From NCBI RefSeq assembly GCF_000003815.2, contig NC_049997.1, forward strand, positions 2,763,589 through 2,827,588: 64,000 nt of DNA, given 5' to 3'. A program made the position numbers and the translations under genes. This DNA is from Branchiostoma floridae. Taxonomy: Eukaryota; Chordata; Leptocardii; Amphioxiformes; Branchiostomatidae. Below, piece after piece: positions 44,989 through 54,671 of this stretch. Position 1 is the first letter of the stretch, and each line of letters begins with the position of its first letter. The notes beneath the pieces are model-generated. The model was not told where the DNA came from. It made no database searches and saw nothing but the letters and a program-made list of their open reading frames with translations.

Positions 44989-45106
44989 GCTACGGCCGCG
45001 TGGCGCGTTGGTACACCCGATCCCTCGATCTCGGAAGTTAAGCAACGCGCGGTCCGGATAGTGCTTGGATGGGGGACCAACCAAGGACGTCCGGATTGCT
45101 GTAGCC
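44989..45106 (+). rRNA. 5S rRNA-derived sequence (pseudogene or SINE3 head)
   Basis: 118 bp resembling 5S rRNA from end to end: start gctacggcc, box A-like gaagttaagcaacg, box C-like gtgcttggatgggggacc, end gctgtagcc pairing with the start. The middle is diverged (ctcgatctcggaagtt still aligns). A non-5S tail follows to about 45258, ending in tataataaaattg, so a 5S-derived SINE is likelier than a true gene. Confidence 0.75.
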
Positions 45107-45258
45107 TCACGAAGTTTTCCACGAAATCGTCTTCCGGGAGGGACGTAAAACGGGGGTCCCGTGCTCGAGGAGGTGCCTCGACCACGTTAAACAGCCTCAT
45201 TACTCATACTTTGGGTACCTACTGGCTGGCAAAATACACCAGATGATTATAATAAAAT
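45107..45258 (+). mobile_element. Tail of a probable 5S-derived SINE
   Basis: About 150 bp with ggaggtgcctcgaccacgtt and gggtacctactggctggc directly after the 5S-like head, ending in a short A-rich run. Only one copy is seen in the window. Confidence 0.5.
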
Positions 45259-45794
45259 TGCGACTTAGTAAATTTCATACGTCGGTTGGTATGGCCAAGA
45301 AGGTTATATAAGCATAACCTACTTGGTATGGCATTTTCGCCTGAGCGACAGCCAGGCAACTTTTAACAGGGAATATCCATATCCACAGCTGAAGATTTCA
45401 CATTAAAAACACGATTTCCTGCGAAGTTTCCTGCCACGCCTGGTGCATGATGGTATAGCTTGGGTGGGAAAATCCGCCATTTTTCTTGTTTTGTAAACGC
45501 TACGTCGCAGCGTAAGTGAGCAAACCCGCTGTTGTGTTACTGGAATATGGGCAATGTTTGGCGAGGTTTAGGCGTATCTATAGATAACACCCATGAAAGA
45601 ACATCGGACACTTTCATTTTATTTTTCAATTCGAGTTTTATGTCCACGAACCAGACCGGAAGGGTCACTCAAATCTCAGAGTCAAAATACGTATAGGTAA
45701 ACTTCGTGTATTTGAAATATACAGAAACAGAGCATATTCATGAAGACCAAGAAGGTTAGTAACGTAATATGGTTCATAATGTCTTTTAGTTTTT

Positions 45795-45975
45795 AGGATT
45801 GTCATGCTCTGACTACAGCGAAACGACTCGGGTGGACTGACGACCGGGGCCGACAAGGTCACAGCGGCTCCGCTCAGTGAACGCACCCAAGTTCGCCGAC
45901 GCTATGAAAATATATGCCTAGCAAAGTGAAAATTATAGTCATGAGATCGACTAGAGCTCCTAGGTCGTTAAAAGT
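45795..45975. repeat. Dispersed repeat copy 2
   Basis: Diverged copy of 44820-44988; here no 5S-like sequence follows. Confidence 0.6.
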
Positions 45976-46089
45976 GTTCTACGAGCCCAATCTTCACAAA
46001 TGATGTACTGAGTATATGTGGTGCCTAAACTAGGGGATGAGTTGTCCTGATTGACTGGGGACGAACTGTATCAGGTGCCGAGTTGTCCT

Positions 46090-46295
46090 GATACCGCCGT
46101 GCGCGCTCCGCCTTAAAGTGATGAGAATCGCGCTCGTGCGCGTTTCATCACCAGGGGAATAGTCTCGCACGATAGTACAGGCTCACCATCGCCGTGCGCG
46201 CTCCGCATCCAAGTGAAGAGAATCGAACCCGTGCGATTTCCTTCACTGCGTGAATAGTCTCACCCCGTTCGATTCTCTGCAAATCGCTTACCTGT
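46090..46295. repeat. Inverted copy of the 42170-42480 repeat
   Basis: cgccgtgcgcgctccgcctt and later gaatagtctcaccccgttcg are the reverse complement of the segment near 42260-42470. Confidence 0.82.
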
Positions 46296-46385
46296 ACAGG
46301 GATAGGTCACGGCGTCTATTTATTACCGGGTCCCGGGTTCATTTCAAGACTTGAATTCAACCCGGTGCCCGGCCGGTCCCAAAAA

Positions 46386-46591
46386 TACTGTAAATGCATT
46401 TAAGTTCGCGGGGATTTAATTTCGCGGTAACGGGAAAAAGGACTTTTCGCGGTGGTTTTAAATTCGCGGAAGCACCATGCACGCGCACTGCAGTCTCTAC
46501 ATGCCAGGGAAAAATGTTCGCGGTGGTTTTAAGTTCGCGGTGAAGCGGCCGCGAATATTAATCCACCGCGAAAGTCTCTGCATTTACAGTA
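46386..46591. mobile_element. MITE copy, same family as 956-1170
   Basis: Same terminal tactgtaaatgca and 'ttcgcggt' internal blocks; ends ..catttacagta. Confidence 0.8.
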
Positions 46592-47300
46592 CTCCAGAAG
46601 CCACAGGGTGGCGAAAAGCCCGGGTTCCGAGCCTGTGCATAGTGACCCAAGGGGCCACGTAGGGGTCACGTAGGGGTCACATAGGGGTCACGCCTGAAAG
46701 AGCAAAAAAAAAAAAAAGAGCCCGTGAAGTACCCGCCAGGGCCTCTTTTCCCAATTGGAACCTAAAGGCTTAGCATGCTGAATGTTGATCACGTTGGCCG
46801 CTTTGCACGAAATTTTCACCCACTACGTGAGGGAATCCAGGCGTCTTGCTCGACTAACCCTTAATAGCAGGAAACTATTACCACTAGCTGTACCCAGCCA
46901 CGCTAGGCCAGACACTATTTACACGGTGATATTCGGAGCACGGTCTACAGGACGTGTGTTGCGCCATGCAAGCCGGGACTATGACGTAAGGCCCAGTACC
47001 ACACGCACCACTACCCCTCCCTTAAATCGCCGTAAGTCACCTGTATCCTTACTTAAAGCACAGGTAGAACAAACACACCTGTGTGGCAGCCCTGTGTGAC
47101 GACGGCCTTTCAGTCTCTTGTATTTCTTTCTTTTCTTACTAAATGTTTTTCCAAGAACACTCCTAGTTTTCTGTCAGTGTACTGGAGAAAGAGGAGGAGT
47201 CGTTTTATATAGCCTGGAGAATTTGTGACACAGGACTGTAGCTTGGTACAACTGTAAATATTAGGTGCCCAGGAAGGAAGTACAAGTTGTTGGGACCAAG

Positions 47301-47387
47301 ATGGCGCCTCCGTTTCTGGATACGCAGACGAAAGCTGCTATCGTGTGCTTCAAATGTGGGCTAGCCTGCTTCCTGGTCGTGTTTCTG
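47301..47387 (+). CDS. Tetraspanin exon 1
   Basis: ATG in context accaagATGG; 29 codons, MAPPFLDTQTKAAIVCFKCG then a hydrophobic stretch. Donor GTGAGT, phase 0. The short N-terminal tail followed directly by TM1 fits the family. Confidence 0.9.
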
Positions 47388-50300
47388 GTGAGTAGACTTG
47401 TTTCTGCGTCGTTGTGGTAGAGTGTAGAAACGTTGAACGTACGTATGACCACGAAGACCAAAGGGTCTGGATACATTTTTATAGAATGCTTCAGTGAGAA
47501 AGGTATCCCTCAGACATTATGTTCTTTTACACTTGCCAAGAAAGCTATGGATACTTATCATGGTATTTGCTAATTGTTCACAAGCTTTCTATATATCATT
47601 ATCGTTTTCGTACGCATAAAAACATGAGAATTTACAGCAGAAAGTTCGTGAATTGGCTCTTCTCCAAGTGCAAAGTGACGAAGACAAATACCGAGAATTG
47701 GGCACCACAGTTCCGATGGTTCTGCGAACTATTTTTTCAACGTCTTTGTTCAAACCGCTTGCCCCCTAGAGAAATGGACATAGGGATAGCCAAATAACGG
47801 TAAACTTGCTTATGGCTGAAGTACTACAACTTTGTTTGTGCAGTTTTCTTCCCTTTTCTATTTTTTTCTTACAATTTTGTTGTTAAAAACTTTGTATGCA
47901 TTCATATCACTCGATTTTTCACCCTTTGACAAGACTGAAATTTGCCACTTAAGTTTTTGATAAGCAGCAATGTCATTAATGTCTTTCTATAAGTAATATG
48001 TTATATCTCCATGTAAGCCTAGGTTGTTTCTGAAAAGTTAGATAATATGTAATGTCATTCTGTCACCGTAGAGATACAGTCATACATTTGATTTCAGATT
48101 GATGGATTTCATTACGCCTTCATTTTCGCTTTTCGATAAAATTAAAGACTTGATTAAAGAAAAAATCCTAACTTGTGAAACGATCCCTTAAACTGTTGTC
48201 AGCGTATACAAACATGAGACATTCTTCAGTATTCATATCGGCACTCGAGCATACTAAAGCAGGTCAGTGCCCCGTAACCTGGGGTACTTGACCTGAACTT
48301 TGTTTACCTTCCTTTGTTCTTCCTATGACGTATTCTGTGAAACATGGTATTTATAGTCAAGGTCCAAATATGCCACACTCATTGCATTGTTGAGGCGATG
48401 CATGTGCTTTATTAATGTAAACCGATGACTTTATATCTAACATTTAGATCTAATCATAAGATATTTGTTGGTAGTTAGCGTTCGCTGGCAACATTATGCC
48501 CGCTCCTAAAAAAACAATGAACAAAGCCTGAAAAATAACATTCGTACGTTTTGGTCCTTAATTGCGATTGACTAGAGGTGACAATTTGTTTAGTCCTAAC
48601 ACATATATAAGTACTGTATTTCCTTGCATGAAGCAATTAGGCGTTTAACCATTTTGTCGTTTAGGATATTTCTCCCTTTCCGACCCTTAACAGTATTCCT
48701 TTACAACCTTAACAACCTTATTCGTGTTCTTTAATCTTATAGGCCGCTGGTATCACTATGTTGGTCGTCGCCGCTGTCGCCAATAAGTACATGGGTCAGT
48801 TCGAGGAACTCAACCATGACCTGATCTCTGGCCGGAACCTCTGCATAGTGATCGGGCTATTCGTCACCCTAACGGGAATTCTCGGTATTGCAGGCGTGGT
48901 GAGGGAGAACTGCTGCTTGCTGCTATCGGTGAGTTGCATATCATATTACTTTGCTAGATACCGTCCAACCTGCTCAAGAAGGCCACTCAGGGAACTGATA
49001 ATATCTGGTTTATGTGGACAGGTACTAGGTGGTCACGGAGACAGATTGTGAAGAGACCAGGAAAAAGTGGTCCTATTGGCCAGTTCGTCGTTATGTAGAT
49101 ACGGGTTTGGCTGAGTTGGTCCTCAGATAAAGGTGGTCACTTGTACAGTTTTGGCCGTATTTGATACAGTTTCCACCATTACAAGTACTTCCTTTCAAAA
49201 CCAAAATGTTTTGTCTTTGCGCCAAGAAGCTATTAACCCTCATCCGAACGTTACATTTTTACGACGAATCTGACCGTATGGGGTCATTTTTGACCCCATT
49301 TTGTTTTGCTCATAGACATATTTCTGCTGGCTTATTTTGTCATTTCTATGTATTTACTGTTTCACTTACCTATGAAAAATATTTTGACAAGTTTTGGTGT
49401 CAGTAGCTATTACTCATTATCATAATTTATGCAGAAAATGAGGAAAACCCACATTTGCTCTGAAAATCTACCATACTAAACTTACTTAAACAATGTTTTG
49501 TTTTATCAATTTCTAAACAATAATTGTGGTGATGCAATAATGCTGATAGTATAATAATGTTATTTAACAAGAAAAAATACAATATTTGTGAAAAGTAACG
49601 AATTTATTACTTAATTATGCACCGTATTCCGCCATCTAAACACATACATACAATAACTCTTGTCTATTTTCCCGCAAAGATCTTTCTTGTAGGTTCCTTC
49701 TGCACATTCTGTCCATATATTGTTTTTTAATTAATTAGAAACATTTTCACTTTCATTAGCATAGGTAATTAGTGCGTATTATCATAATTTATGCAGAATG
49801 GCGAAAAACTGTGTTTTACGCTAAAATACTAAATTTCTTTCAAAATATTCGGTGTTTACTCATCTAAGCAACTATAACCTGTTGCTGCAATAGCAATAAT
49901 GAGGAATGCCTTTTATTTTATTGAAATATCTTGATATTTATGTAATTAATGATTCATAATTGGCTGGGGTCATTTTTGACCCCACCGAACAAGACACAAA
50001 CTTTCAAGTATAGCTTATACAATAATGGGCAAAACTCGGCGAAAAATTGGTAGATGTTGTAAGACATGTATACAAACAAATTCATGGAAGAAATTTTTCT
50101 CTGATGAAAAATGTTGCTGTGGCAGATTAAAATATACGCCTGGGGTCAAAAATGACCCCATACGGTCGGATGAGGGTTAAAAGAAACCCACCTCCCCCTT
50201 TAGTCCTAACTTTGAAATTGAGGTCAATAAGTTTGCAAACCAGTGCATTACTTGTTTTCTGTTCTGCCCAGTTTGCCGGGATCCTGGGTTGCCTGTTTGT

Positions 50301-52279
50301 GCTGTCTGTAGCGGCTGGGGTTAGTCTGGCTGTGTTAACGTCTATTGGGACGGTAAGTGTGGGCGTGAGCCCTCCCACATTTCTTTGGTCGAAAGTAGTT
50401 CGAAAAGTCTTTATCAGAAGTGCGTGCAAGTGTATCAACAAAACAGTAAACGTATGCGGCGGTTATTTAGTTATAAATAAGAAAAGAACTTACGCCATAT
50501 CATATCCAGGTGCCCATCAAGAACGTAATTGCTGTTTGACGTATCTTATTACGAGTACTTCTATGTCTAACCTTCATCGGCATAAGAATAAAACTTAATT
50601 GGTGATCTTATTTGTTTTCCCTTTAATACAGCTTCGAGAGAAACTGACAGATTTTCTGGGCGAAATGATCCTCAAAGTCGAGAAAACTGCTGTGAGGTCA
50701 AAGGTCATGGACGAGGTGCAAATGCAGGTACGGAGAGGGGGGGGGGGGTACGTCATAGAGAGGAGCTAACATCTTTGATACAGAAGCAATACTTAACTCC
50801 CGTAAGATTAATAAAAAAAAAACAATAAAGACTGGTTCGGAGTGCTGTTTGGGGTAACCCTAACGCCACCCACTCATACAGAACACAAGCTGTGGCTATT
50901 TAGATGTCAAAAAGTTGGGAAAACTATCTTGTACAAAATTGTGGACGATATTTTTCGCACTGTTGCCACCCATCTAAATTTTAGATTAAGTGCTGCGGCG
51001 ACGTGAGCTACAGAGACTGGTTCAATTCGGCGTGCGTTTGATAGGAACCCTAATTTTTTTTTATCAGTTGAAAATTAAAAAAGTCTTCTCAACTATCTTT
51101 TTTATCTCCATGAAGATTAAGTGCTGCGGCGACGTGAGTTACAGGGACTGGTTCGACGTGCCGTTCGACGGGACTAACGTCACCCATTCAGGGGACGTGC
51201 CGGGGTCCTGCTGTGTGGGCGCTAAGGAGAACTTCGACATCAACAAACCGGACGACTCATGCGGCAAGAGGGCCAAGTCACAGAACAGCACCATCTATAC
51301 AACGGTAAGTTGGAGATTACTGATGATAGGAATTTGAAAGAAAGAGAGAGAGAGAGAGGAAGAGAGAATGAAAAAATACAGAGAGACAAAAAAGGAAAAG
51401 AGAGAAATAGAAAATAAAGAAGAAAAGGAAGAACTTCTAAACAAACATACGTTGTTTGAAATGATACTAGAGACTTACAGAACTTCAAACGAGAACTAAA
51501 TGCCCAACCTCACCGCTACTCGCCAGCGTGCTGTATTGTAATAATGTTATTAAGTTCAGCATAGCTGCTAATGATGGGATGTGGTTACAGCATAGATTTA
51601 AAAAATCCAGTTTGGTAACGGGTGTGATTGTGGCAAGCTTTAACTGCTTATAGTTGTTGCGTATGATTTTAGTTTTATAATTCTATTCACTTTCCAGGGA
51701 TGCACCAAGAGGGTAGCTGACATATTGAACGGTCATCTACTGCAGATAATTGGCGCGGGAGCTGTGGTGATTTTTCTTGAGGTTTGTATAATTTAGTATG
51801 CTTTATTTTGTACATCATTTAACATTTTAAAGTGTGTCACGACCAGCCTGTTCGTTGTATTTTGCTCTTGATACTAGTAAGCTGTCTGAAATGTCTGAAA
51901 TTTTGAAAAGTAATCAAATTGTTTATTCATGTTTACCCAATCTCGAATAGCACGCAGCCCACTGGAGAGTCTTGTTAAGTTCTTTGAACAATCTTAACGC
52001 GGGTGTCAGAAACAGCACTGGAAATAAAGCTTTAGTTGGGTATGTTTTAGAATGAACAGTATCCGTTTTTAATGTAACATGAAAAAAATGTCCGTTTACC
52101 CATAGGCCGTTGGGTTCACTCTGAGCTGCTGCCTATTACGTCACATCCGGCGGAGGGACAGTGCAGACGAAGAGGACAGGGTCAAACTGCATTTGATTAA
52201 AAAAAGAGAGAAGAAGGAGGCGAAGCTCAGGAAGCGGGGTCAAGAGAGCAGTGACGACTTACTGAGTGAGGATAACTAA
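47301..52279 (+). CDS. Tetraspanin, complete, 7 exons, 298 aa
   Basis: Exons 47301-47387, 48743-48928, 50272-50352, 50632-50727, 51116-51304, 51698-51781 and 52106-52279 join in phase 0 to 298 codons. Tetraspanins are four-pass membrane proteins that organise membrane microdomains with integrins and receptors. TM1 runs across exons 1-2 (Cys-rich CFKCGLACFLVVFL start), TM2 is in exon 2, TM3 in exon 3, TM4 in exons 6-7. The large extracellular loop (about residues 115-220) has CCG at 153-155, SCC at 181-183, Cys199 and GC at 214-215, six Cys as in the main family. N-glycosylation sequons are at Asn171 (NVT) and Asn207 (NST). The cytoplasmic tail is long, basic then acidic (KKREKKEAKLRKR...SSDDLLSEDN). 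Subfamily not assigned. Confidence 0.93.
47388..48742. other. Tetraspanin intron 1
   Basis: AT-rich; the 92-codon frame at 47519 shows no motif. No repeat element recognised. Confidence 0.5.
48743..48928 (+). CDS. Tetraspanin exon 2 (end of TM1, small loop, TM2)
   Basis: 62 codons, acceptor AATCTTATAG, donor GTGAGT. Small loop VANKYMGQFEELNHDLISG; TM2 ends before the ENCCLLLS cytoplasmic Cys pair, a palmitoylation-like site common in tetraspanins. Confidence 0.93.
48975..49160. mobile_element. MITE-like piece with gtggtca words
   Basis: accgtccaacctgctcaaga, and later ggtggtcacttgtacag, resemble the element at 7563-7970. In tetraspanin intron 2. Confidence 0.5.
49237..50176. mobile_element. 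piggyBac-type TIR element with TTAA duplication (non-autonomous)
   Basis: Ends ccctcatccga / tcggatgaggg inside TTAA (49233-49236, 50177-50180). Next to both ends and inside near 49967 is the palindrome ggggtcatttttgacccc. AT-rich interior, no transposase frame. It occupies most of tetraspanin intron 2. Confidence 0.88.
50272..50352 (+). CDS. Tetraspanin exon 3 (TM3)
   Basis: 27 codons FAGILGCLFVLSVAAGVSLA..., acceptor TTCTGCCCAG, donor GTAAGT. Almost entirely TM3. Confidence 0.92.
50632..50727 (+). CDS. Tetraspanin exon 4 (start of large loop)
   Basis: 32 codons, LREKLTDFLGEMILKVEK... amphipathic helix of the large extracellular loop. Acceptor TTTAATACAG, donor GTACGG. Confidence 0.9.
50985..51035 (+). 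pseudogene. Partial duplicate of tetraspanin exon 5
   Basis: The first roughly 42 bases (ATTAAGTGCTGCGGCGACGT...) nearly match the start of exon 5 and are preceded by their own acceptor-like tctaaattttag. The frame then leaves the homology and stops (TGA) after 18 codons, IKCCGDVSYRDWFNSACV. If spliced in, it would truncate the protein inside the large loop. No donor site is seen. Confidence 0.88.
51116..51304 (+). CDS. Tetraspanin exon 5 (CCG motif of large loop)
   Basis: 63 codons starting IKCCGDVSYRDWF; includes GSCCVG and DSCG. Acceptor CCATGAAG after a strong pyrimidine tract, donor GTAAGT. Confidence 0.92.
51698..51781 (+). CDS. Tetraspanin exon 6 (end of loop, start of TM4)
   Basis: 28 codons, GCTKRVADILNGH then hydrophobic LLQIIGAGAVVIFLE. 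Acceptor CTTTCCAG, donor GTTTGT. Confidence 0.9.
52106..52279 (+). CDS. Tetraspanin exon 7 (TM4 end and cytoplasmic tail)
   Basis: 57 codons and a TAA stop. AVGFTLSCCLLRHIRRR then a charged tail ending SSDDLLSEDN. Acceptor TACCCATAG. Confidence 0.9.
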   Translation, partial: AVGFTLSCCLLRHIRRRDSADEEDRVKLHLIKKREKKEAKLRKRGQESSDDLLSEDN

Positions 52280-52390
52280 GAACGTCGCCATACTGAATGG
52301 CTATGCTTTTGTTTGTTTGTTTGTTTGTTTGTTGAAAAGGAGGGTGCATATTTCTACGATGAAATCTGGTGCTGCGTATTAAACGACAGT

Positions 52391-52560
52391 TACTGTAAAT
52401 GCAGAAATGTTCGCGGTGGACTAATGTTCGCGGTTTTCGCGGTGACCACTTCACCGCGAACTTAAATCCACCGCGAACATTTTTCTATTATGGTATTAGG
52501 CTGCAGTCTAAGGTGTTACCGCGAAATTAAATCCCCGCGAACTTAAATGCATTTACAGTA
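52391..52560. mobile_element. MITE copy, same family as 956-1170, reverse orientation
   Basis: Starts tactgtaaatgcagaaatg and ends atgcatttacagta, so it lies opposite to the other two copies. It sits about 110 bp after the tetraspanin stop codon and may be within its 3' UTR. Confidence 0.8.
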
Positions 52561-54105
52561 GTACAAATGGTCTACACGTAATACTAGAGCGTAGGATAAG
52601 TACGATTGTTAAAAAATGTTTGTTATTTTGATAGAGATTTTGACATTGGTAAAACCACATGGAAATAAAGGTTCACAGCAGTCACACTGGACTTTACAAT
52701 TGACGTATAAATATATTTAAACAGGAATGATTCTACACCGCTACTAATAGTATAATTCATTGTAAAATTAACATTTGCATTATATGTATAGCTACTGTAA
52801 ATATCAAATAGATAGCTACAGTGTAAGATAATGAATTCATTATACGGACGTCAATGAATAAGGTAAAAAAAAGTATCCATCATTTTCATTAGTAAGTGAA
52901 AATATCTGATAAAGGAGTTCAAAATTATTATATAATTGTTTACTTACATGTTTCAAAGATTAAGAATATTATGCTGTCCAAAAGTGCAATGCTAGTCTTT
53001 GTACAGGAAGACACTATTTGACCAAAGTTTTCGATAATTTAAGTTCACCAACCTAAATCATCAGTAAGATCCAACGAAGAAGATATGATTTATAGCATAC
53101 TGAGTCGTTAACCTACAAGACAACTAAAAAAGAACGTATTAGACAACATGTATAACATATAGAAACAAAAAGGATGATTTTGATAATAATATATTCACAT
53201 TTTTAAGACTAGCACGTTGTAGGTAAAATGGCACTGTGATCTAGTCGTAGTAGCGATTGATTTACTGCATTGTAAAAGTGTCAAATGAAAATAAAAAATC
53301 GGTAACTTTACGAATACTTTTCTAGTGCATACATTTGTGTGAATTTCAAAAGGATCAATTCGAGATGAACATCACAACAACTTATTTTCTTTATACATTT
53401 TTCTTCCCAATTTCATTAGTTAAGTTTCTTCTTTGCTGTTTTGAAAATGTGTAGAAAGTAGAAAACATTAGTTACTACTACTCAAAGCTATACAGTACAG
53501 TTTTTGTGAAAATAGCCGTTTTACTCTGATGTTGTGACCAAGACAATAGATTGCATTATTCCATTACAGCGTATCTGGGTTACAAAATTGGAGTGATTGG
53601 CCATTTGGTCCTTTGCAGATTACACTGTACAATGGCCAAGATGTATATATGAATATGTATAGATAAAATGTTTGATAGTACTAGTTAACCCATGGCATCC
53701 CTGTACACCACTGACTTAACATACTAGTATTACATTCCAGCCCATCCTTAATATAATACTGTAAAATACTAGTACTGTTTCATTGACTTCAGGATCATAT
53801 ATTTACACACTTTGTTTCATTTCTTACGTTCTAGAGCGGACAAGTAATCAATATTTTAACCTCAGAAGACAGAAAATCATAACAAAATGTCCTCAAGTAA
53901 TTAAGTCATTGAGGTTCTGGTCTATACCACTACAGTCGTAAAGAAAATTATGTACCTGACAACAAAGATTCTAACCAATAGCTACTCAAACAAAAAACTC
54001 TGTACATGCTTCACGTTCTACACTTCTACTAGCACAGATGCGCTTTCATGAATGTAGGATGGGTAGATGAGGGCAAGACCAGGTCCTATGTGTCTGGTCA
54101 CAAAC

Positions 54106-54380
54106 ATGCAAATTACAAGTATGCTTATTTGCATTTCAGTGTCTTGACAAATGAGCTTGTTCATACTTCCGAGTACGTATGCGCGTCAACAACAATCGTG
54201 AGTTGTATGTCAAAGGTGAAGGCCCCTAAGACATAAACAAAACACGTCTTAACATAATGCAAATCGACACGATGGTCGAGTCAAATTGACCTTTGACATA
54301 TTACCCAGAATTTCTCCAAACCATGAATATCCTAATTTACATATCACAAATATGCAAATTAATGCGATGCTTATTTGCAT
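54106..54380. promoter_or_regulatory. Cluster of five ATGCAAAT octamers, two as inverted dyads
   Basis: atgcaaat at 54106 and its inverse atttgcat at 54127 form a 29-bp dyad. An almost identical 29-bp dyad is at 54352-54380, and a single octamer lies at 54257. The octamer is the classic POU-factor site. It lies just downstream of the EPS8-like stop (possible 3' UTR). Confidence 0.5.
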
Positions 54381-54408
54381 ACTTGTGACTAGAGACAACT
54401 GTGGTCTG

Positions 54409-54671
54409 TCAACGTCTGCTCTTGCTGCCCATTATTTTCGTCTTGGCCTCATAAACCTTCCCGCCTTCCTCCCCGCACACCAGCTGCAGCTCCGCTTTGG
54501 TGAGGCTGAAGAGTTGGTTCCCCGTCAGCACCCCGAGGTAGTCCATGGCGTTACGACTGAAGCCGTTCTTCTTCAGCCAGAGGCGCACGTCTTCAGGGCT
54601 GGAGTCGTCGGTAAGGTCACCAGGGTCATAGTTCATGTCCCTGGGGTCGTCGACCTCCTGGGTCACAGGTC
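54409..54671 (-). CDS. EPS8: EPS8 last exon: SAM-like C-terminal domain
   Basis: 87 codons plus stop, acceptor CTTCCTGCAG. SSPEDVRLWLKKNGFS, LGVLTGNQLFSLTKAELQLV and CGEEGGKVYEA are the EPS8 C-terminal SAM-like, actin-binding helical domain. Much shorter after the domain than vertebrate EPS8. Confidence 0.94.

Larger units (their letters stand above)
45259..47300. other. Upstream intergenic region of the tetraspanin gene
   Basis: Contains the repeat copies listed separately. 46650-46692 is a short tandem (aggggtcacgt, three units). An open frame 46782-47099 (105 codons, plus) is basic and shows no known domain. The promoter of the tetraspanin should lie in the last few hundred bases; no clear TATA box. 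Confidence 0.45.
52280..54408. other. Region between the convergent tetraspanin and EPS8 3' ends
   Basis: The two genes converge. The region holds the tetraspanin 3' UTR (a gttt repeat at 52308-52330), one MITE (52391-52560), about 1.3 kb of AT-rich sequence without coding signals, and an octamer cluster (54106-54380) close to the EPS8 stop. Confidence 0.6.

Noticed and set aside
46782-47099. 105-codon plus-strand frame before the tetraspanin
   Set aside because: Basic, low-information sequence with no family match and no splice link to the tetraspanin; possibly a decayed retroelement.
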